A model generated the notes under the pieces. The model saw only the letters and a list, made by a program, of their open reading frames with translations, ran no database searches and was not told the origin of the DNA. From NCBI RefSeq assembly GCF_026212465.1, contig NC_080058.1, positions 2,807,501 to 2,871,500 of the forward strand: a DNA stretch of 64,000 nucleotides. The letters are read 5' to 3'. Positions 17,801 through 30,989 of the stretch are shown here, in pieces; the first letter of the stretch is position 1; every line of letters starts with the position of its first letter. The translations under genes and the position numbers were made by a program. The DNA is from Amaranthus tricolor. Taxonomy: Eukaryota > Streptophyta > Magnoliopsida > Caryophyllales > Amaranthaceae.

Positions 17801-19130
17801 TCATTGTCTTATAGCAAGTGATATAATATGGCATTAATCGTGGCCCGCTCTGACATGGTCAGCAATATATGAAATTGATATCTAAGTGTTTCAATAGCAT
17901 GTGAAGATGAAAGAATCAAAAATATAAAGAAAATTATAACCAAAATAGCATGCTAAAGAATAAAGGAACTCATCATCATTTGATAAAAATTGTGATAATA
18001 ATGACATAAAATTAGCTTGGAATGATGAAACCTAAGGTGCAAGTAAAGCGAAGCTTTGAATAATCTTATTTTGTTTCCAAGAAAAAAGGTGCACTCAAAG
18101 GGTGGCTCGAGTTGTAAATGGTTCCTTCAAAGTTGTTCAATCAAATGTAGGAACATAATATATAAATGGCAAGCACATGCCACGTTATTTATTTAACTAC
18201 ATGATTTCATCAACTGGTTTGATCAGCTGATATTAACAATAAATAGAGTAGTTTGTTTAAAACCAGCTATTCATAATAATAATTTGTTTTAACTAGCATT
18301 AAATGGTTCGACCACCCAACTATCTATTTGTGTCAAAATAATTTAAAAATGTTTAATAAGCTATTTCACCTTATACCCCTTTGAGCGTGTGTTATAGCCA
18401 AAAATAAAATTGTTCTCACTTAATCCCACCAAATTCGCCCAAAAAGCATTTGGTGAGAGAACCAAGAAAAATGGAAAAATGTATATTTTATGAAAAAGTG
18501 GGAGAAATGTGTCAATAAATTGAAAAAGTAAGTTAAACATGTAGATGAAAAGTAAAGAATAACGAACAAAGATAGAAATAGAGTAAATTTAGTGTGATGA
18601 ACTATATAGAAAAGTGGGGCAAAATTTTGTAAGATAAAAAGTAAAAGCAAATTCTATCAGATGGACTATAAAATGAAATGGTAGCAAATTGTTTGGGATG
18701 GAGGGACTAACTTCACCAGCAGCATATCAATCCAAGATAGAAAATTCCCTGTAATCCTAAACAATTTTTTCAGATCAAAGGCATGAGACAGTTTCAGTTG
18801 TCCAAATTATTACAAGGAAAATCAAACTTTGTCTAAAAGCTGTAACCCATTGTGTAAACATTCACTGCAGGAGTCAGACATTCACATGAATCACCAAGGG
18901 AGTAGTAAACCACATTTCCCAACTGAAAAAAAAAAGTAACAAGCTAAAATGTTTTAGAGTCAGGCAACTAAGCGTGGTTAAAAAACTATCAAGATGCACC
19001 TAATTTTAACCCAATTGTAGTCTGGTACATTAAGGGTAAATCTTAAGCTATATGGGTAAAACTCAAACTGTATGCAACCGGTTGAGTTTGGAGGATAACA
19101 TTTTTAGTAGGCCCCGAGTCTCAAATTTGC
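17801..19130. other. Intergenic region
   Basis: No gene recognised. Near 18690 GGGATGGAGGGACTA looks like the right terminus of a Stowaway-like MITE, but no left partner was found. Confidence 0.4.
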
Positions 19131-19149
19131 AATACATTATGTCGTATAT

Positions 19150-19300
19150 ATATATATGGCGCTAATAACCATCTTCTACTAGCTCGCCTAGGCATTACAA
19201 AGAAGGGAGGAGAGGAACCTTCTCCAAGTGGCCTCACTTTATCGGATTTGAACCCATGACCTTGACATCATAAAACAGAATTCGCACCAAGTAAACCAAA
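19150..19300 (-). repeat. Candidate tRNA-derived SINE
   Basis: On the minus strand the sequence contains GGTTCAAATCC (19244-19254), a good match to the RNA polymerase III B box, preceded by TTGGTGCGAATTC as a weak A-box region. The downstream part ends near a short TA run at 19147-19157. A bare tRNA gene is unlikely because no cloverleaf can be drawn. Confidence 0.4.
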
Positions 19301-20308
19301 AAATACTGATTTAGTAATTTGGATGTTTAAGTGAGGTACTGGTAGTTCACTACTAAACTTGGTCCATAGCACTTGACAAACTGCATAAATTCTGTCCCCA
19401 CTCGGGCCACTACTAAGCTAGGTACTCAAGAATCAGCCAATATCAAACCATCTCTTGCACAACATGAAGTGTAACACTTATTCCCAACAGCTATCAAGTG
19501 ACATGATAAACAGTGGGAATTATAAATGATAAACTCCAACAATGTACTCACAATGAGCAGTCCTCGCGCTAGTTATGCAGTTGGGACGCCTTTGATATGA
19601 ATGCTCAAGAAAAGAGGCCGCGCTTGATACAACAGAAAAGAGCCATTAGTTAAACAAATTACCAAGCAGATTTGATAGCTAAAATGATTAGCAACATAAT
19701 GTAGCTGCTTACATTAACTACTCACTTTGTAGAAACTTGGAGATATTAACTACTCAATTTTGAGATAGAACCGAATTCTCCCCAGCAAGCATTACAATCA
19801 TGCAGGACATGTAGACTGTAGTTAGCCGATGTTTCAGTAACTGCATGGATTTTTACTAGTCATTTTCAGTATGTTGTTTGTGAAAATTGTACTCCCTGAA
19901 ACACATAGTAATCAGTTGAATCGAACACCGTAAATCAGGGAAAGAAAAAATTTAACTTCCAACAAGAATATGAGTAGAAGTTTAGTTGGGGCCTTGGGTA
20001 GTTTCCCTTTAAATTGATTGAATGTTTGATGACCATGCTGAAAACTGCTCATTACCAGAAAAACTGCCCTTGAGGTTCACTGGAATGTCATCGAGCATCT
20101 TCATACCTTTCGGGCCTAACAAGTACCCGTCCATTTAGCAGCTGCAGTTTAGAATATGAAATAACATAAGTAGAAATATGGGGCAAACCATATAGTTTCC
20201 TAATAAGCATAAATGAATTGTAAAGTTTATCAAAATTTGGATATTAAAGATAAATGAACCTGTGATCACAACCTGCTCAAAGAATCTGAATTGCATAAAT
20301 CATAAATG
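19301..20308. other. Region downstream of the PPR gene
   Basis: No open frame of note. Part of it is probably the 3' UTR of the minus-strand PPR gene. Confidence 0.35.
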
Positions 20309-22348
20309 TTAAACAAAAACTGTTGTCCCTGAAGTGCTTGTACTCGAAACAAATTCAATCAACTCAAGTTGTTTTGTTAATTGAACTAGGCATTCAAATA
20401 TCTGTTCAGATTGAGGGTGTGACTTGTCTCTTATGGTAAATTCATGGACAACGCCATTAATTTCAATCGAGCTACATCCGGGTGTCTTCTCGACTCTTCT
20501 TTCCTTCATCATTTTCCTCACTTTCCTAGCCTTATCCCACATTTCTGCATCTCCATACATATTTGCTAACAGAACATATATTCCACTATCACCCGGATCC
20601 AACTCGAGCAATTTCCATGCAGCCTTTTCACCGAGTGTCACATTTCCATGAATACGACAAGCAAAAAACAAAGCACCCCATACAACAGCATCTGGCTCCA
20701 TAGGCATACTTTTTATAACTGTTTCTGCATCTTCTAATTTGCCTGCCCTACCTAATAGGTCTACCATGGACGAATAGTGTTTCAGCTTTGGGTTAAGATT
20801 GTATTTAGAGGTCATTTCAGCAAAGTACTTACGGCCCTCGTCAACTAGACCCCCATGACAACAAGCAGCTAGTACTCCTAGGTATGTGATCTCATCAGGT
20901 ACTAATCCAACATCAACCATTTTCAAAAAGTATGATAAAGCATCTTTCGCGTTACCATGAAGCGCTAAGCCTCCAATTATAGCCGTCCATGTCAATGAAT
21001 TCTTCACAGGCATCTCATGGAAAACCTCAAGTGCCTTTCCAATGTTCCCACATTTAGCATACATATCAACAAGAGCTGTGCCTAACGAAACATTCAGAGA
21101 AAGCTTCTTCTTGTTAATGTACCGGTGAATCCATATTCCAATATCAAGAGCTCCTAGTTGTGAGCAAGCAGATAAGCAGTTAACCATTGTCACCTCATCA
21201 GGCGTGACATTTGCATCTTGCATTTCATGAAATAGAACCAAAGCCTCCTTACTACGGTTGGCTTGAACATAAGCTCCAATAACGGCATTCCATGGAACCA
21301 CATCTTTCTCAGGCATCTCATCAAAAATCTTCCTTGCCTCATCAAGCAACCCAAATTTAGCATAACCGACAATTATCGTGGTCCAAGAGACCATGGTTTT
21401 CTTCCTCATATCTCCAAATATTCCTTGCGCAGTCTTGAAATCCCCACATTTAACATACATGTCCATCAATGCATTACAAAGTGGAACCGTCAAGTTCAAT
21501 CCATTCTCCAGAACAAAACGATGAAACTCAACGCCTCGACTCAAATCCTGTAATTGTGCACACGACGAAATCAACCCAATCATAGTCACTTCATCCGGCA
21601 TAACTCCCTCTACCCTCATCTCCTCATAAAGAGTCAATGCTTCCCAAGACCGCCCACAGTGTACATACCCATTGATCAAAGAATTCCAAGTAACCAAATC
21701 TCTCACACAGCTTTCATCAAACACCTTAAGTGCATCATCCAAATTACCACAATTCACTAACATATGAATTAATCCGTTATGTACAAAAACATCCGAATCA
21801 AAACCCATTCTCAACACATGTCCAAAAATTCCATAACCAATCCAATCCAACCTCAAACGAGCACAAACCTTAAAAATCAAAGGAAAAGTATAATTATCAG
21901 GAAAACATCCATCATTTTTTAACATGTCTTTATACAAGATGACAGCTTTAATAGGAATTGAACTATCTGAGTACCCTTTAATTGCAATATTCCAAGAAAA
22001 AACTTTTGGGTTATCAAGAAATCTCAAAATTTTCTCACAATAAGAAAGATCACCAGCTTCAGATATCGCACAAAAAGCAACTAATCTACTCGAAGCGAGG
22101 CCGTCTGCTATGAGTCCAGTAGTGATCATTTGTGCTTGAATTTGAATCAATTGTGAAATTGAAGTACATTTTTCAAGGATTGAAAGAAGTGGGTTAGATT
22201 TTACAAAGGAATGATTTGTGTTCCAATTGTTGGGTTTTGGTTTGTATGGTGAGAGTGAACGAGTGTGTATATATGAAAAGAAGATTGAAGATAGAGAATT
22301 TTGAAGAGGAGAGAAAAATCTCAAATTTAGAAACATTTGTTTAATCAT
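20309..22348 (-). CDS. SLO1: SLO1-like PPR protein, PLS class with E/E+ domain (mitochondrial RNA editing)
   Basis: A single-exon pentatricopeptide repeat protein of 679 aa. The repeats alternate P, L and S types (WNSLINGYVHCG, WTTIIVGYAKFG, WNAVIGAYVQANR, ALVDMYAKCGNI, YSSMVDLLGRAG). They are followed by an E/E+ tail with GCSSIEINGVVHEF, and there is no DYW deaminase domain. The conserved blocks GIWIHRYI, CLSACSQLGALD and IIGGLALHG match Arabidopsis SLOW GROWTH 1 (At2g22410), which is needed for C-to-U editing of mitochondrial nad4 and nad9 transcripts. The length also fits. The N-terminus, rich in Arg, Ser and hydrophobic residues, fits a mitochondrial presequence. Orthology is from recalled similarity; editing targets in this plant are inferred. 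Confidence 0.85.
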   Translation of the reverse strand: MIKQMFLNLRFFSPLQNSLSSIFFSYIHTRSLSPYKPKPNNWNTNHSFVKSNPLLSILEKCTSISQLIQIQAQMITTGLIADGLASSRLVAFCAISEAGDLSYCEKILRFLDNPKVFSWNIAIKGYSDSSIPIKAVILYKDMLKNDGCFPDNYTFPLIFKVCARLRLDWIGYGIFGHVLRMGFDSDVFVHNGLIHMLVNCGNLDDALKVFDESCVRDLVTWNSLINGYVHCGRSWEALTLYEEMRVEGVMPDEVTMIGLISSCAQLQDLSRGVEFHRFVLENGLNLTVPLCNALMDMYVKCGDFKTAQGIFGDMRKKTMVSWTTIIVGYAKFGLLDEARKIFDEMPEKDVVPWNAVIGAYVQANRSKEALVLFHEMQDANVTPDEVTMVNCLSACSQLGALDIGIWIHRYINKKKLSLNVSLGTALVDMYAKCGNIGKALEVFHEMPVKNSLTWTAIIGGLALHGNAKDALSYFLKMVDVGLVPDEITYLGVLAACCHGGLVDEGRKYFAEMTSKYNLNPKLKHYSSMVDLLGRAGKLEDAETVIKSMPMEPDAVVWGALFFACRIHGNVTLGEKAAWKLLELDPGDSGIYVLLANMYGDAEMWDKARKVRKMMKERRVEKTPGCSSIEINGVVHEFTIRDKSHPQSEQIFECLVQLTKQLELIEFVSSTSTSGTTVFV

Positions 22349-23787
22349 TAGGAATTTTGTTGATGGTTTAAGGGTTTTTGATGTTTGTGTCGTTGGTGAG
22401 AATGGCGGGAATATGAAGAGGGATTCTCTTCAACCGTCAAATTGTGTCGAGTCACGAGTGCCATTTCATTCATGGGTATGGTAACTAATAATTTGCCATA
22501 CAAATGACTGATCATATCATTCATTGTCAACTGAAATAACCTTAGTCTTATGATACTTCTATATTAACTATTCAAAATTTAAAAGTCGACGATCATGGTC
22601 ATCAACTCAGCGTTTCGAATAAAATTAGGATTTGAAAGGAAAGGAAGTTGACAAATCATACTCGTACCCTCTCAAGGGAGAGGACAGGAGAAATGCAAGC
22701 AATCAAATTAAACCCCAAATAGTGAGAGTTTTGCAACATGAGATGAGTAGCACCAATATAACGTAGTCGAATTAAAAGTCGCACTATAAAAATCCTAAAT
22801 CAAATTAAATAGTCAAATTAACATAATTAACCGTAATTAAAACACTTTTTCTTTAAATTTAAACTTCTTGTATGAACTTGTCTCATAATAAGAGAATCTT
22901 ATAACTTGTTAATTGGAACCTGGAGACAGTGTCGGAATCATCAACCTTGTATCATGGGGGTACACGAGTTGCTCATAACGATTATAGAGTTCAACAAGGT
23001 TCAACATAGTGCTGAATAGAATCAACTTTAGGTTGATATGTACTCCTACAGTGTAAAAAGTTCCTCCAGGGAAGTTTTAACTAATGCAAGTATGAAACAA
23101 GTTGGAATGATATAACCTTCCAAAATATGTTAAATGGTTGATGTTGGGCTGATAACATGTATCAACCTTGATAAGCTCTTAAATTTTATGAACCCTTTAT
23201 CATTTGCCTCGGAGATTATTTTGTAGCAAAAAATTGTGAAATTAGCCATGGTTCCAATTCAGAGGCCATACCCACTAGAAGGGCAAGGCAAAAACACCAT
23301 ACTCTTCGAGCCACAGCAAACGAGTATTGAACAGAGCTAAATTTAATACTTATGACATAAAAGAAGGCTCAGGGTATGAATTTGAAGCAGGCATAACGCT
23401 CACTAATTAAAATACCCATGACAAAAAGAACTTGACAATAAATAAGAGATGATTAGCAAGATAGCTCTATCCTTTCCATCAAATGGAAGGTAACAATAGT
23501 TTGAATTCTGAAAACAAAAATTGACCTTACGTAACTAAATTAAGAAAACTCCACGGAGCACCAAATTGCGAACGTGCTCCCTAGAACAAATCTTGAATCC
23601 GAGCAAGAATTCTCAGGGAAAACTGCGGGGTTAGTCCCTCTAAAAGTCTTTAAAACCCTACATTATTATTCAAACTTTTTCCGGTATACGAAAAACTGAC
23701 CACCACAAACTCCATGCCAATTCCTCCCCACCCAAAAAATTAAATTTTCATCAACATCTACCACAGAAGCTGTTGAGGCTTCTAAAT
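22349..23787. other. Intergenic region between the PPR and carrier genes
   Basis: Contains the PPR promoter (just above 22348) and the 3' UTR of the ADP/ATP carrier (below 23788). No other gene seen. Confidence 0.5.
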
Positions 23788-25416
23788 TTAAGCACCACCT
23801 GAACCGTACTTCTTTCCAAAGACAAGGACCTGGAGCTTGTCGTAACCGGCCAACACACCAGCACCGGCAACAGCACGGAGGATGTTGGCACCAGCACCCT
23901 TGAAGAGAGACTTGGCGCCCTCATTCTTGACAATCTGGGCGAAACAGTCGAAGGAACCCTTGTACTTGACAGCCTCACCAGATGTCATCATCATTCTTCT
24001 ACGGACGGTATCAATTGGATAGGAAGCAAGACCAGCACCGTTGGTGATGAGCCAACCAAGAGCAAAGCTAGCAAAGAAACTATCCTGCAATTATCAATCA
24101 CACACTATTTTTGAGTCGAGGTCAATATTTAATAACATACACATCAAATAGGAATCAAAGTAAAAAGTGGAAGCACACAAATTAGTATTAAAAAGCTTAT
24201 CCACCATTTCCATGGAACTCAACAAAGAAAATTCTTTTTGAACTCATTACAAGAGCCAACAACAAACATAAACACAGTGCAATTTTGACCATTGCTTCCA
24301 CCAAATGAGATTGTAAATGATTAGACGCAAGATACTACCAGGCAGGTTATGTGAGATCATTGAACCATAAAATTAGTAAAAACACAAACATAGCTGATCA
24401 GAAAAGAGGACTAAAGACAATACTAAAAACATAAACACTGCATGATGGTTACTAACCTGCAAACTGCCGGTCAATACAACAGGCTTGACTGAATCATACA
24501 GACCAAAGTACAACCCACGATAGACAATGATACCAACACATGAGATGTTAAATCCACGGTATAGACCAGCAAGACCATCTGAAGCCCATGTCTTGCGATA
24601 AACATCAATGAGACCATTGAATTGTCTCTCTCCTCCTCCCTTCTTGGCAGCCTTGGAGTCATTGGCAAGACGGGTACGGGCATAATCCAAGGAGTACACA
24701 AAGAACAAAGAAGAAGCACCAGCAGCACCACCAGATGCCAAGTTACCGGCAAACCACTTCCAGTAACCATCCTTCTCCTTCTTGAAGTTGAACATTCTCT
24801 TGAAGTAATCCTTGAAAGCAAAGTTCAAGGCCTGGACATGAAGTTAATAATAATGTAAGATTACTAAAAACAGGGAGAATCATCAACTAAACTAATAAAA
24901 GCATAAAATATTAAACACCTGAGTAGGGAAATAACGGATGACATTAGCAGTGTTTCCTCTCCACAAGGACATCACACCCTCATCCTTGATTGTTCTCTTG
25001 AAACAGTCACCAATACCCTTGTAGGGTTCAGAGAGACGACCAGCTTTAAGCATTTCATCTTGGTTCTGGATCAAGAGCTTAACACGCTCAATTGGGGCAG
25101 CAGCGGTCTTTGATACAGCAGCCGAAACTCCTCCCATGAGAAAATCAATAGCAAAAGCAGCAGGTCCTTTCTCAGCAGGAGCGTATGCAACAACAGGTGC
25201 AGCCATGTTGGAAGCAAAAGATAAATCTTGGGTGGCTGGGCATGCTGGGTACTGCAAAGCAGCATTAGTGTAATTACCATAGGCAAACCGTCTCTGAACC
25301 AAGGCAGAGTTTTGCATGCTTCCATAACGAGGATGAGTGATCTGTGAAAGACCACTGCTAAGCTGGCCAGCTCCGAGCTTCTGCATAACTGAGGGTTGCT
25401 TTTTCATCTCAGTCAT
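23788..25416 (-). CDS. AAC: Mitochondrial ADP/ATP carrier (adenine nucleotide translocator)
   Basis: This inner-membrane carrier exchanges cytosolic ADP for matrix ATP. Three coding exons on the minus strand: 25416-24919, 24831-24457 and 24084-23788. They give 1170 nt (389 aa), all phase 0. The ANT signature RRRMMM is at residues 319-324. Carrier-family repeats are visible as [17 protein letters not shown] and PIDTVRRR. The first ~75 residues form a cleavable plant-type N-terminal extension ([20 protein letters not shown]), as in other plant AACs. A 5' UTR intron precedes the start. Which AAC paralogue this is cannot be told. Confidence 0.95.
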
Positions 25417-25432
25417 CTCGTAAAATAATTTC

Positions 25433-26797
25433 CTGATGACAAATAATCATATTAGTATATACTACTATAGATTACTAGACCAGCAACACCTATTTCACAA
25501 TGACGAGTTTGCTCTTCACCCATAATTCACTTGTTCCAATTCTTAATTCACAGTGAATGATAAATTGGGTACATCCTCTAGAGATTATAGCCTATAGTAC
25601 ATTTAAAAACAAATAACCAAAGGCCAAGTTGACTATTAATTCAAACCAAGAAACAATATATTATAGCACCCATAATATGTATGCAGCAGATGCCAGGAAC
25701 TAATAAAATTTTCCAAACTTGTGACAAATAGACAAATACTATGAACAATTCACTTGACACAAGTGGTGATATACAGGAGCGGAGGCTAATTTAGTGCATT
25801 TCACCAGCCCAATATGAATGAGAAATCAATCAAATACTAGGAATAATCCTCCATCAATCCTACATGATCTTATCTTCAATTAATAAACAAAGGAAATTCT
25901 TATACCCAAGAAAAATCCACTTGATTTAAGCTGCATATGAAACAAGTTTTATTATAATGAGCAAACAACCATACCATGAATTGCACACAAAACCAAACAC
26001 TTCAGCAAAACAGAAACGAAATTTAACTGTATAAACTGCTAAGAAGTTTCAAATGATACGATTAAGATTCCGGTCTAAAATTCAAATGTGAAATAAACAA
26101 AAACAAAATAGAGCCACAACAATAAACTAAAACATCACCAGATCAGAAGGTATAACATATTATTTTGTATATCGATGCTTGGTGTTCAAAAGATCGCATT
26201 AAACAAACATATGCTTCATTCTCATGTCAGTTAAAACGAGAAAGTAGAAAAGAAAAAAAAAGGGACAAATGTGAAATATATTGCCAAACATCAAACCATA
26301 AATCAGCACTAACAAAACAGATCCACGATTAAATATAACAATCAACAAAAACATCACCAGATCAGAAGGCATAACAAATCATTTTAAATTTTGATGCTTT
26401 CTGCTCAACCAAATGCACAAACCAAATATCTTTTTCATTCACACGTAGATCAAAGTGATTAGGTTAAAACAGAATAAAGGTCGACAAATATGAATGAAAT
26501 TGCCAAACATCGAACCAGAAATTAACACAAACAAAAACAAATCCGGTAAAATAACACTGTATTCAACTGAAACATAACCAGATCTACGATTCAGCCAACG
26601 AAAAAACTAGATCCAAAAAATCCATCATTTTTATAAATCAAAAACACATAATGACATCAGTAAACCATTAAAATCATACCAAAAAAACTCACACGAAAAT
26701 GAAAATCAATCAAAAGAAAAAATTCAACAAATCATCCACTGTTAAAACAAGCAAGCAATAAAGAATTAAAAAATAAATTTTAAAAAAAAAAAAAAAC
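25433..26797 (-). other. Leader intron of the ADP/ATP carrier gene
   Basis: An acceptor (GTCATCAG) lies 16 bp upstream of the ATG, and a donor (CTGCAG/GTTTTT) lies at 26797/26798 on the minus strand, giving a 1365-bp intron in the 5' UTR. The intron contains a tandem duplication of about 219 bp (units starting near 26131 and 26350). Long leader introns often raise expression of plant housekeeping genes; that role is inferred here. Confidence 0.7.
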
Positions 26798-26960
26798 CTG
26801 CAGACGTCTCGCCGAAACTTCCGCTTTTCCAACGGAAGACAGAGAAAGTAGTAAGAGAGAAATGTGGTTCAAGGGTTTGCAGCGAAGAACAAATCGTGAG
26901 GGTTTCAAATGTTCTGGGGAGGCCTTTTTAAACTGCTTTATTGGAAACGATGTATTTATA
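26798..26960 (-). promoter_or_regulatory. Carrier-gene leader exon and TATA box
   Basis: On the minus strand TATAAATACA at 26960-26951 is a good TATA box. Transcription would start about 30 bp downstream, near 26925, making a non-coding first exon that ends at 26798 with a GT donor. Confidence 0.6.
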
Positions 26961-28134
26961 GTACGGATTTTAGAATTATTTTTTGTAATAGATCCAATTG
27001 ATTTTTTATTGATGCAACTGATTTTTAATTATTATAATTGATATTTATTGATTAAAACTGATTATTGTTGATTGTAAAATGATTTTTATTTTTACAAATT
27101 AAAACTAATTTTTACTTCGTCTAAAATAGATTTTTTGTTCAAAATTATAATTGATTTTTACTAATTTAATTTGGTTTTAAACTAGTTATAAATTGTTTTT
27201 CTATTATTTTTCATGAAATTAAAGGTAAAAAATACTACTAAATACTTATATAGTCTCATAAAATTTATCATATTTTTTTTAGTTGATCCTTTAAATTTAT
27301 CTTATTTTTATTTTTTTGTGATGGCTCGCATTTTTTCTTTGATTTACTCTCACACAATCAACCTATTTTTACATCTTATTCGCACATATTTCTCACTATT
27401 TTACAATATTTATTTTTATTTTCTTATTTATAATTTGCCCATTAAATATCTATTAGCAAATTTAATGAGACGACAAAAATATTTTATTGGTGAGTTGACG
27501 CCCTTTACTCCTTTAGTCATTTATTGAATGGTGGCTACCGGCTGGTCGAAATTGATAGACGGCCAAGCATATGGGAAATAATCCTTTTGCCTTAATTTGG
27601 GCCCTAAGATAGAAGAAAGGGCAATTTTTGGAGTTTTCGTATATGATATTTTTAAAAGAGCTAGCTTTATGAAAGGTAGTCTTTTAGTGAGATGATCACA
27701 ATTAATGATCATATATTTTTATATAATAATGAAATATATTATTTAATTCATATATATTTATCTTTTGGTAAGACGATCTCATATAAGTATTATTGTATTT
27801 TAAAATGGTATGAATTCTTGACTAGGGATCGTGTCATGTTGAGCAATAAGGGAGTCGCCTCATGTCGTGTGTAAAAGCAATTCTTAAATCAAAATGATTT
27901 TAGAGACATGAAATATATGAATATAATGAGCAATTGTTTAAGACTCGTAGTTTTAATTTCCTCTATTACATTTATTTTTCTACACATTTATTTCAATGGT
28001 GTTTTTTATTAAAAGTATAAAAATATAATTATTGAAGAATCCAAAATGTTAATTGCTCTGCCATCAATTTTCTTTAAAATTTAATTTAATTTTTGGAAAA
28101 TGCTTCATAAGGTTCATATTTTAAACTTTGTACA
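26961..28134. other. Intergenic, degenerate AT-rich repeats
   Basis: From 26970 to 27200 the motif TTGATTTTTATTGAT recurs in diverged form. No gene is called; the 104-codon frame at 27213-27527 is low-complexity and hydrophobic by composition only. Confidence 0.4.
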
Positions 28135-28735
28135 TGTTGTGCGATTGAGAAAGCAATGATCGAAAAACAATAACGGAAAGCAATAAAGATTCAAACAAAC
28201 AATAAAGAAAATACACACCGAGAAATTAACGTGGTTTCCTATCAACGTGATAGCTACATCCACCGGTAAGTGAATAAACTTTTTACTACAAGATGAACAT
28301 GAGAAGCTACAATGATGACTCTCCAAGCTTTTTCTCTCTTAGTTTTCCTCACTTTGTGTTTCATGCATCGCATACCCTAATTCTAATTACATGGAGCCTT
28401 TATATAGTATACCTCATAATAAAAAAAATTAGGGTTAAGAAAATATGAAAGAAACCAACCCAAAAACTAAATAATTGTCAAAAGAACGTGGAAAAACTAA
28501 ATCTCGCACAGAACCCACTACTTCGCACCCCGCGTAGATCTACGCGCCACGCGCAAGCGCGACCCGCGTAGAACTCCGCAACATGCGCTCCAGGCTATTC
28601 CAAGACAGAAACTTCTCCGCGGGCAGCACACTTAAGTTCCATCACTTTTTTAATTCATCTCTTGATTCATCATAAAATCCGATCTAAGACTTGATTCGAA
28701 TTACAAAATTCCAAGAGTACAAGACACCACAATTA
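28135..28735 (-). repeat. Probable solo LTR, minus strand
   Basis: Read on the minus strand this has a TATA-like CTATATAAAGGC (about 28400), then AACCACGTTAATTTCTCGG, and ends TCAATCGCACAACA at 28135, a typical LTR layout. No primer binding site follows on the minus strand, so it is probably solo. A target duplication was not found, and the 5' end is uncertain (28731 or 28739). Confidence 0.5.
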
Positions 28736-28739
28736 TACA

Positions 28740-29717
28740 TTATGTACTATATATGAAAATTTGATAATCATTATAGGACTTATGAGCAAGTTGTTAGCGG
28801 TGAATACATCACACAACTAATCACTATATTTAATCACATTTACATTAAGATTATGATTTACATGATAAAATGAAAGCGATTTTAAATTTTACATCATTAT
28901 CATCATTAACTAGTGTAAAAATACCATGATCAAGGTATGAATAGAGATGGAAGACACTAAATCATATTCATAAACAAAAACATGGTTAAAAGTCTCTGAG
29001 AAAACCTACAAAGAAAAACAAATCAAGTTGATTGTTAGGGAGTTTTGAATAAATTGACAATCTAGAATTAAAATTTGGCATATGTTTAGAAAATTTGAAA
29101 AATATGTTGACACTGTCTCTCAAATAGACAATCTCAAAATAAGAAATTTTTATTTTTATTTTTTCTTTAATTTGTAATAATTGAAATATTTAGCCTATAA
29201 ATTTAAATATTTAATGTGTCTCTCGAGAAAACTGTCGCCCACAACAATTTTAATATGAAAATCTTAATTGATCATTCACGGTTGAGAAGGGCGGTGGAAT
29301 TAAGTCACATGTGCATGGGCCTTACCAAGTTGCCCAGCATCTTGCATCATGTGCATTGTGCTAGTGCAACATCTTGACCGTGCAAATGCTGAGAATCTCT
29401 TCCTCCGTCCATTTATTTTTGGAGATGGAAAGATTTAAGATTTGGGACCTTTTTCAAGATTTTTTTTGGTTTTGGGATGGTCATGGGTGCAGGATTCTGT
29501 TGAATTCGCCTTAGACTTAGCCCTATTTTAAGGGTGTGTATTTTTTTTTTGAGACCTATCGGATTTAAGTCGGATCTGAGTCTAGAAAATAATTGATGGA
29601 TCTGCGTCCGAATTCTAACATTGGGATCCGGACCCAGACCTAGACCCAACATCTACACCCGCCCCACAAACCCGGACTTGGACCCGGGACCCCCCAATTC
29701 CCCATTTGTTTTCTTTT

Positions 29718-29784
<67 letters not shown>

Positions 29785-30985
29785 CTCCTATATAAATTAT
29801 ATGCTGATTGCTATGTGTTTGTACAAGTGCTAAAACTAAATTCTTTCTTCCTTAATCTCTCAAAAGTGCCACACCAGTAAACAATCCCAGTCTCCTTGTT
29901 CCGTTGTTTATTTGTGTTTTTTTGAGTTGTTTTTTTAAGTTGATTTTTTGTTTTTCTTAAGTGATTATTCTGTTTTGCAAGTTGATTATTTTGTTATATA
30001 AATTTTGAGTTGATTATTCTGGTTTTTAAGTTAATTATTTTTTTTAAATATTTGTACAATACGTTAATAAGTCTCTTAAAAATACGAAAAATATAATGAC
30101 TTATAAAAGGTTCAAATTTGACAAATCAATTAGACGTTCTTTAGACCCATTAAGAACCCTAGACCCATCAGATTCGAAGGATCTGAATCTAGGTCTGAAA
30201 ATTTTAGACCCGTAGGGTCCAGATACGGGTCTAGATCTACGAGAATTTTTAAGTTAAAATATAATATATAAGATTGTTTGAGTTCAAAGCTATTTAAGTT
30301 AAAATTATAAAGTCTTTTCAATTATATGTATTATAAAACATTTTTATTGAATTAGCTAGGGCACTTAATATTTTTTTAAAATAGTCTTTATGAAAGGTAT
30401 TTTTAAGTACTCACATCAATTGTATGAAAATTTGATTTTAAAGAGTTTACAAATACAAAGGCGAAGCAAAAATTCACTATAACATTTAAGATTTTATTTA
30501 TTTTAGACTTTTTAAAAATTTTGATGCTTAATTTAACATTAGAGACTCTTAAATTTAAAAGTCTTATACGATCGAACATTTTATACACGCTCATAATCAC
30601 TCCTTTACAATTATTAGTTAATATACCAATATAAACTATTTGTTAATTTAAAAAAATGCTAATAATTGATTGTCAAAGTTTTTTTTTTTAAGGGTTAGTT
30701 GGGACTTGAGTTGAATTCAAATCATATTTGATATTTTCCATTAAGTTGATTGTAATTTTCAAAATTGTTTTCGTTTCGATTTTAATCTTTATAAGGCAGC
30801 TAAAGTTACACGTTTTCAATTTTGCAACTCTTCCGGTCTTATATACTTCTAGACTTCTAGTACTAGTCTATGTACGCATGTAACGCATCTTTTCTCCCGA
30901 TTCATCTATAGGTATGGAAGCTTCTTAAAATTAATAGGAGAGTTATACATTTTTTCAAGGAAAAATTAACGTGAACGCATGAATA
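28740..30985. other. Intergenic, with GGACCC-rich degenerate repeats
   Basis: Two patches (29570-29695 and 30130-30240) are rich in GGACCC/GGGTC words and could be the ends of another hAT-type element, but I found no paired termini or duplication. No gene recognised. Confidence 0.35.
29719..29780. repeat. (CA)n(TA)n microsatellite
   Basis: A short CA run followed by about 45 bp of pure TA repeat. Confidence 0.95.
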
Positions 30986-30989
30986 AGAT

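Noticed and set aside
18420..18650. 76-codon Phe/Leu-rich minus-strand frame
   Set aside because: Low-complexity AT-rich DNA near a partial MITE end; no domain.
29530..30240. A hAT element suggested by GGACCC-rich patches at both ends
   Set aside because: No paired termini or target duplication could be found.
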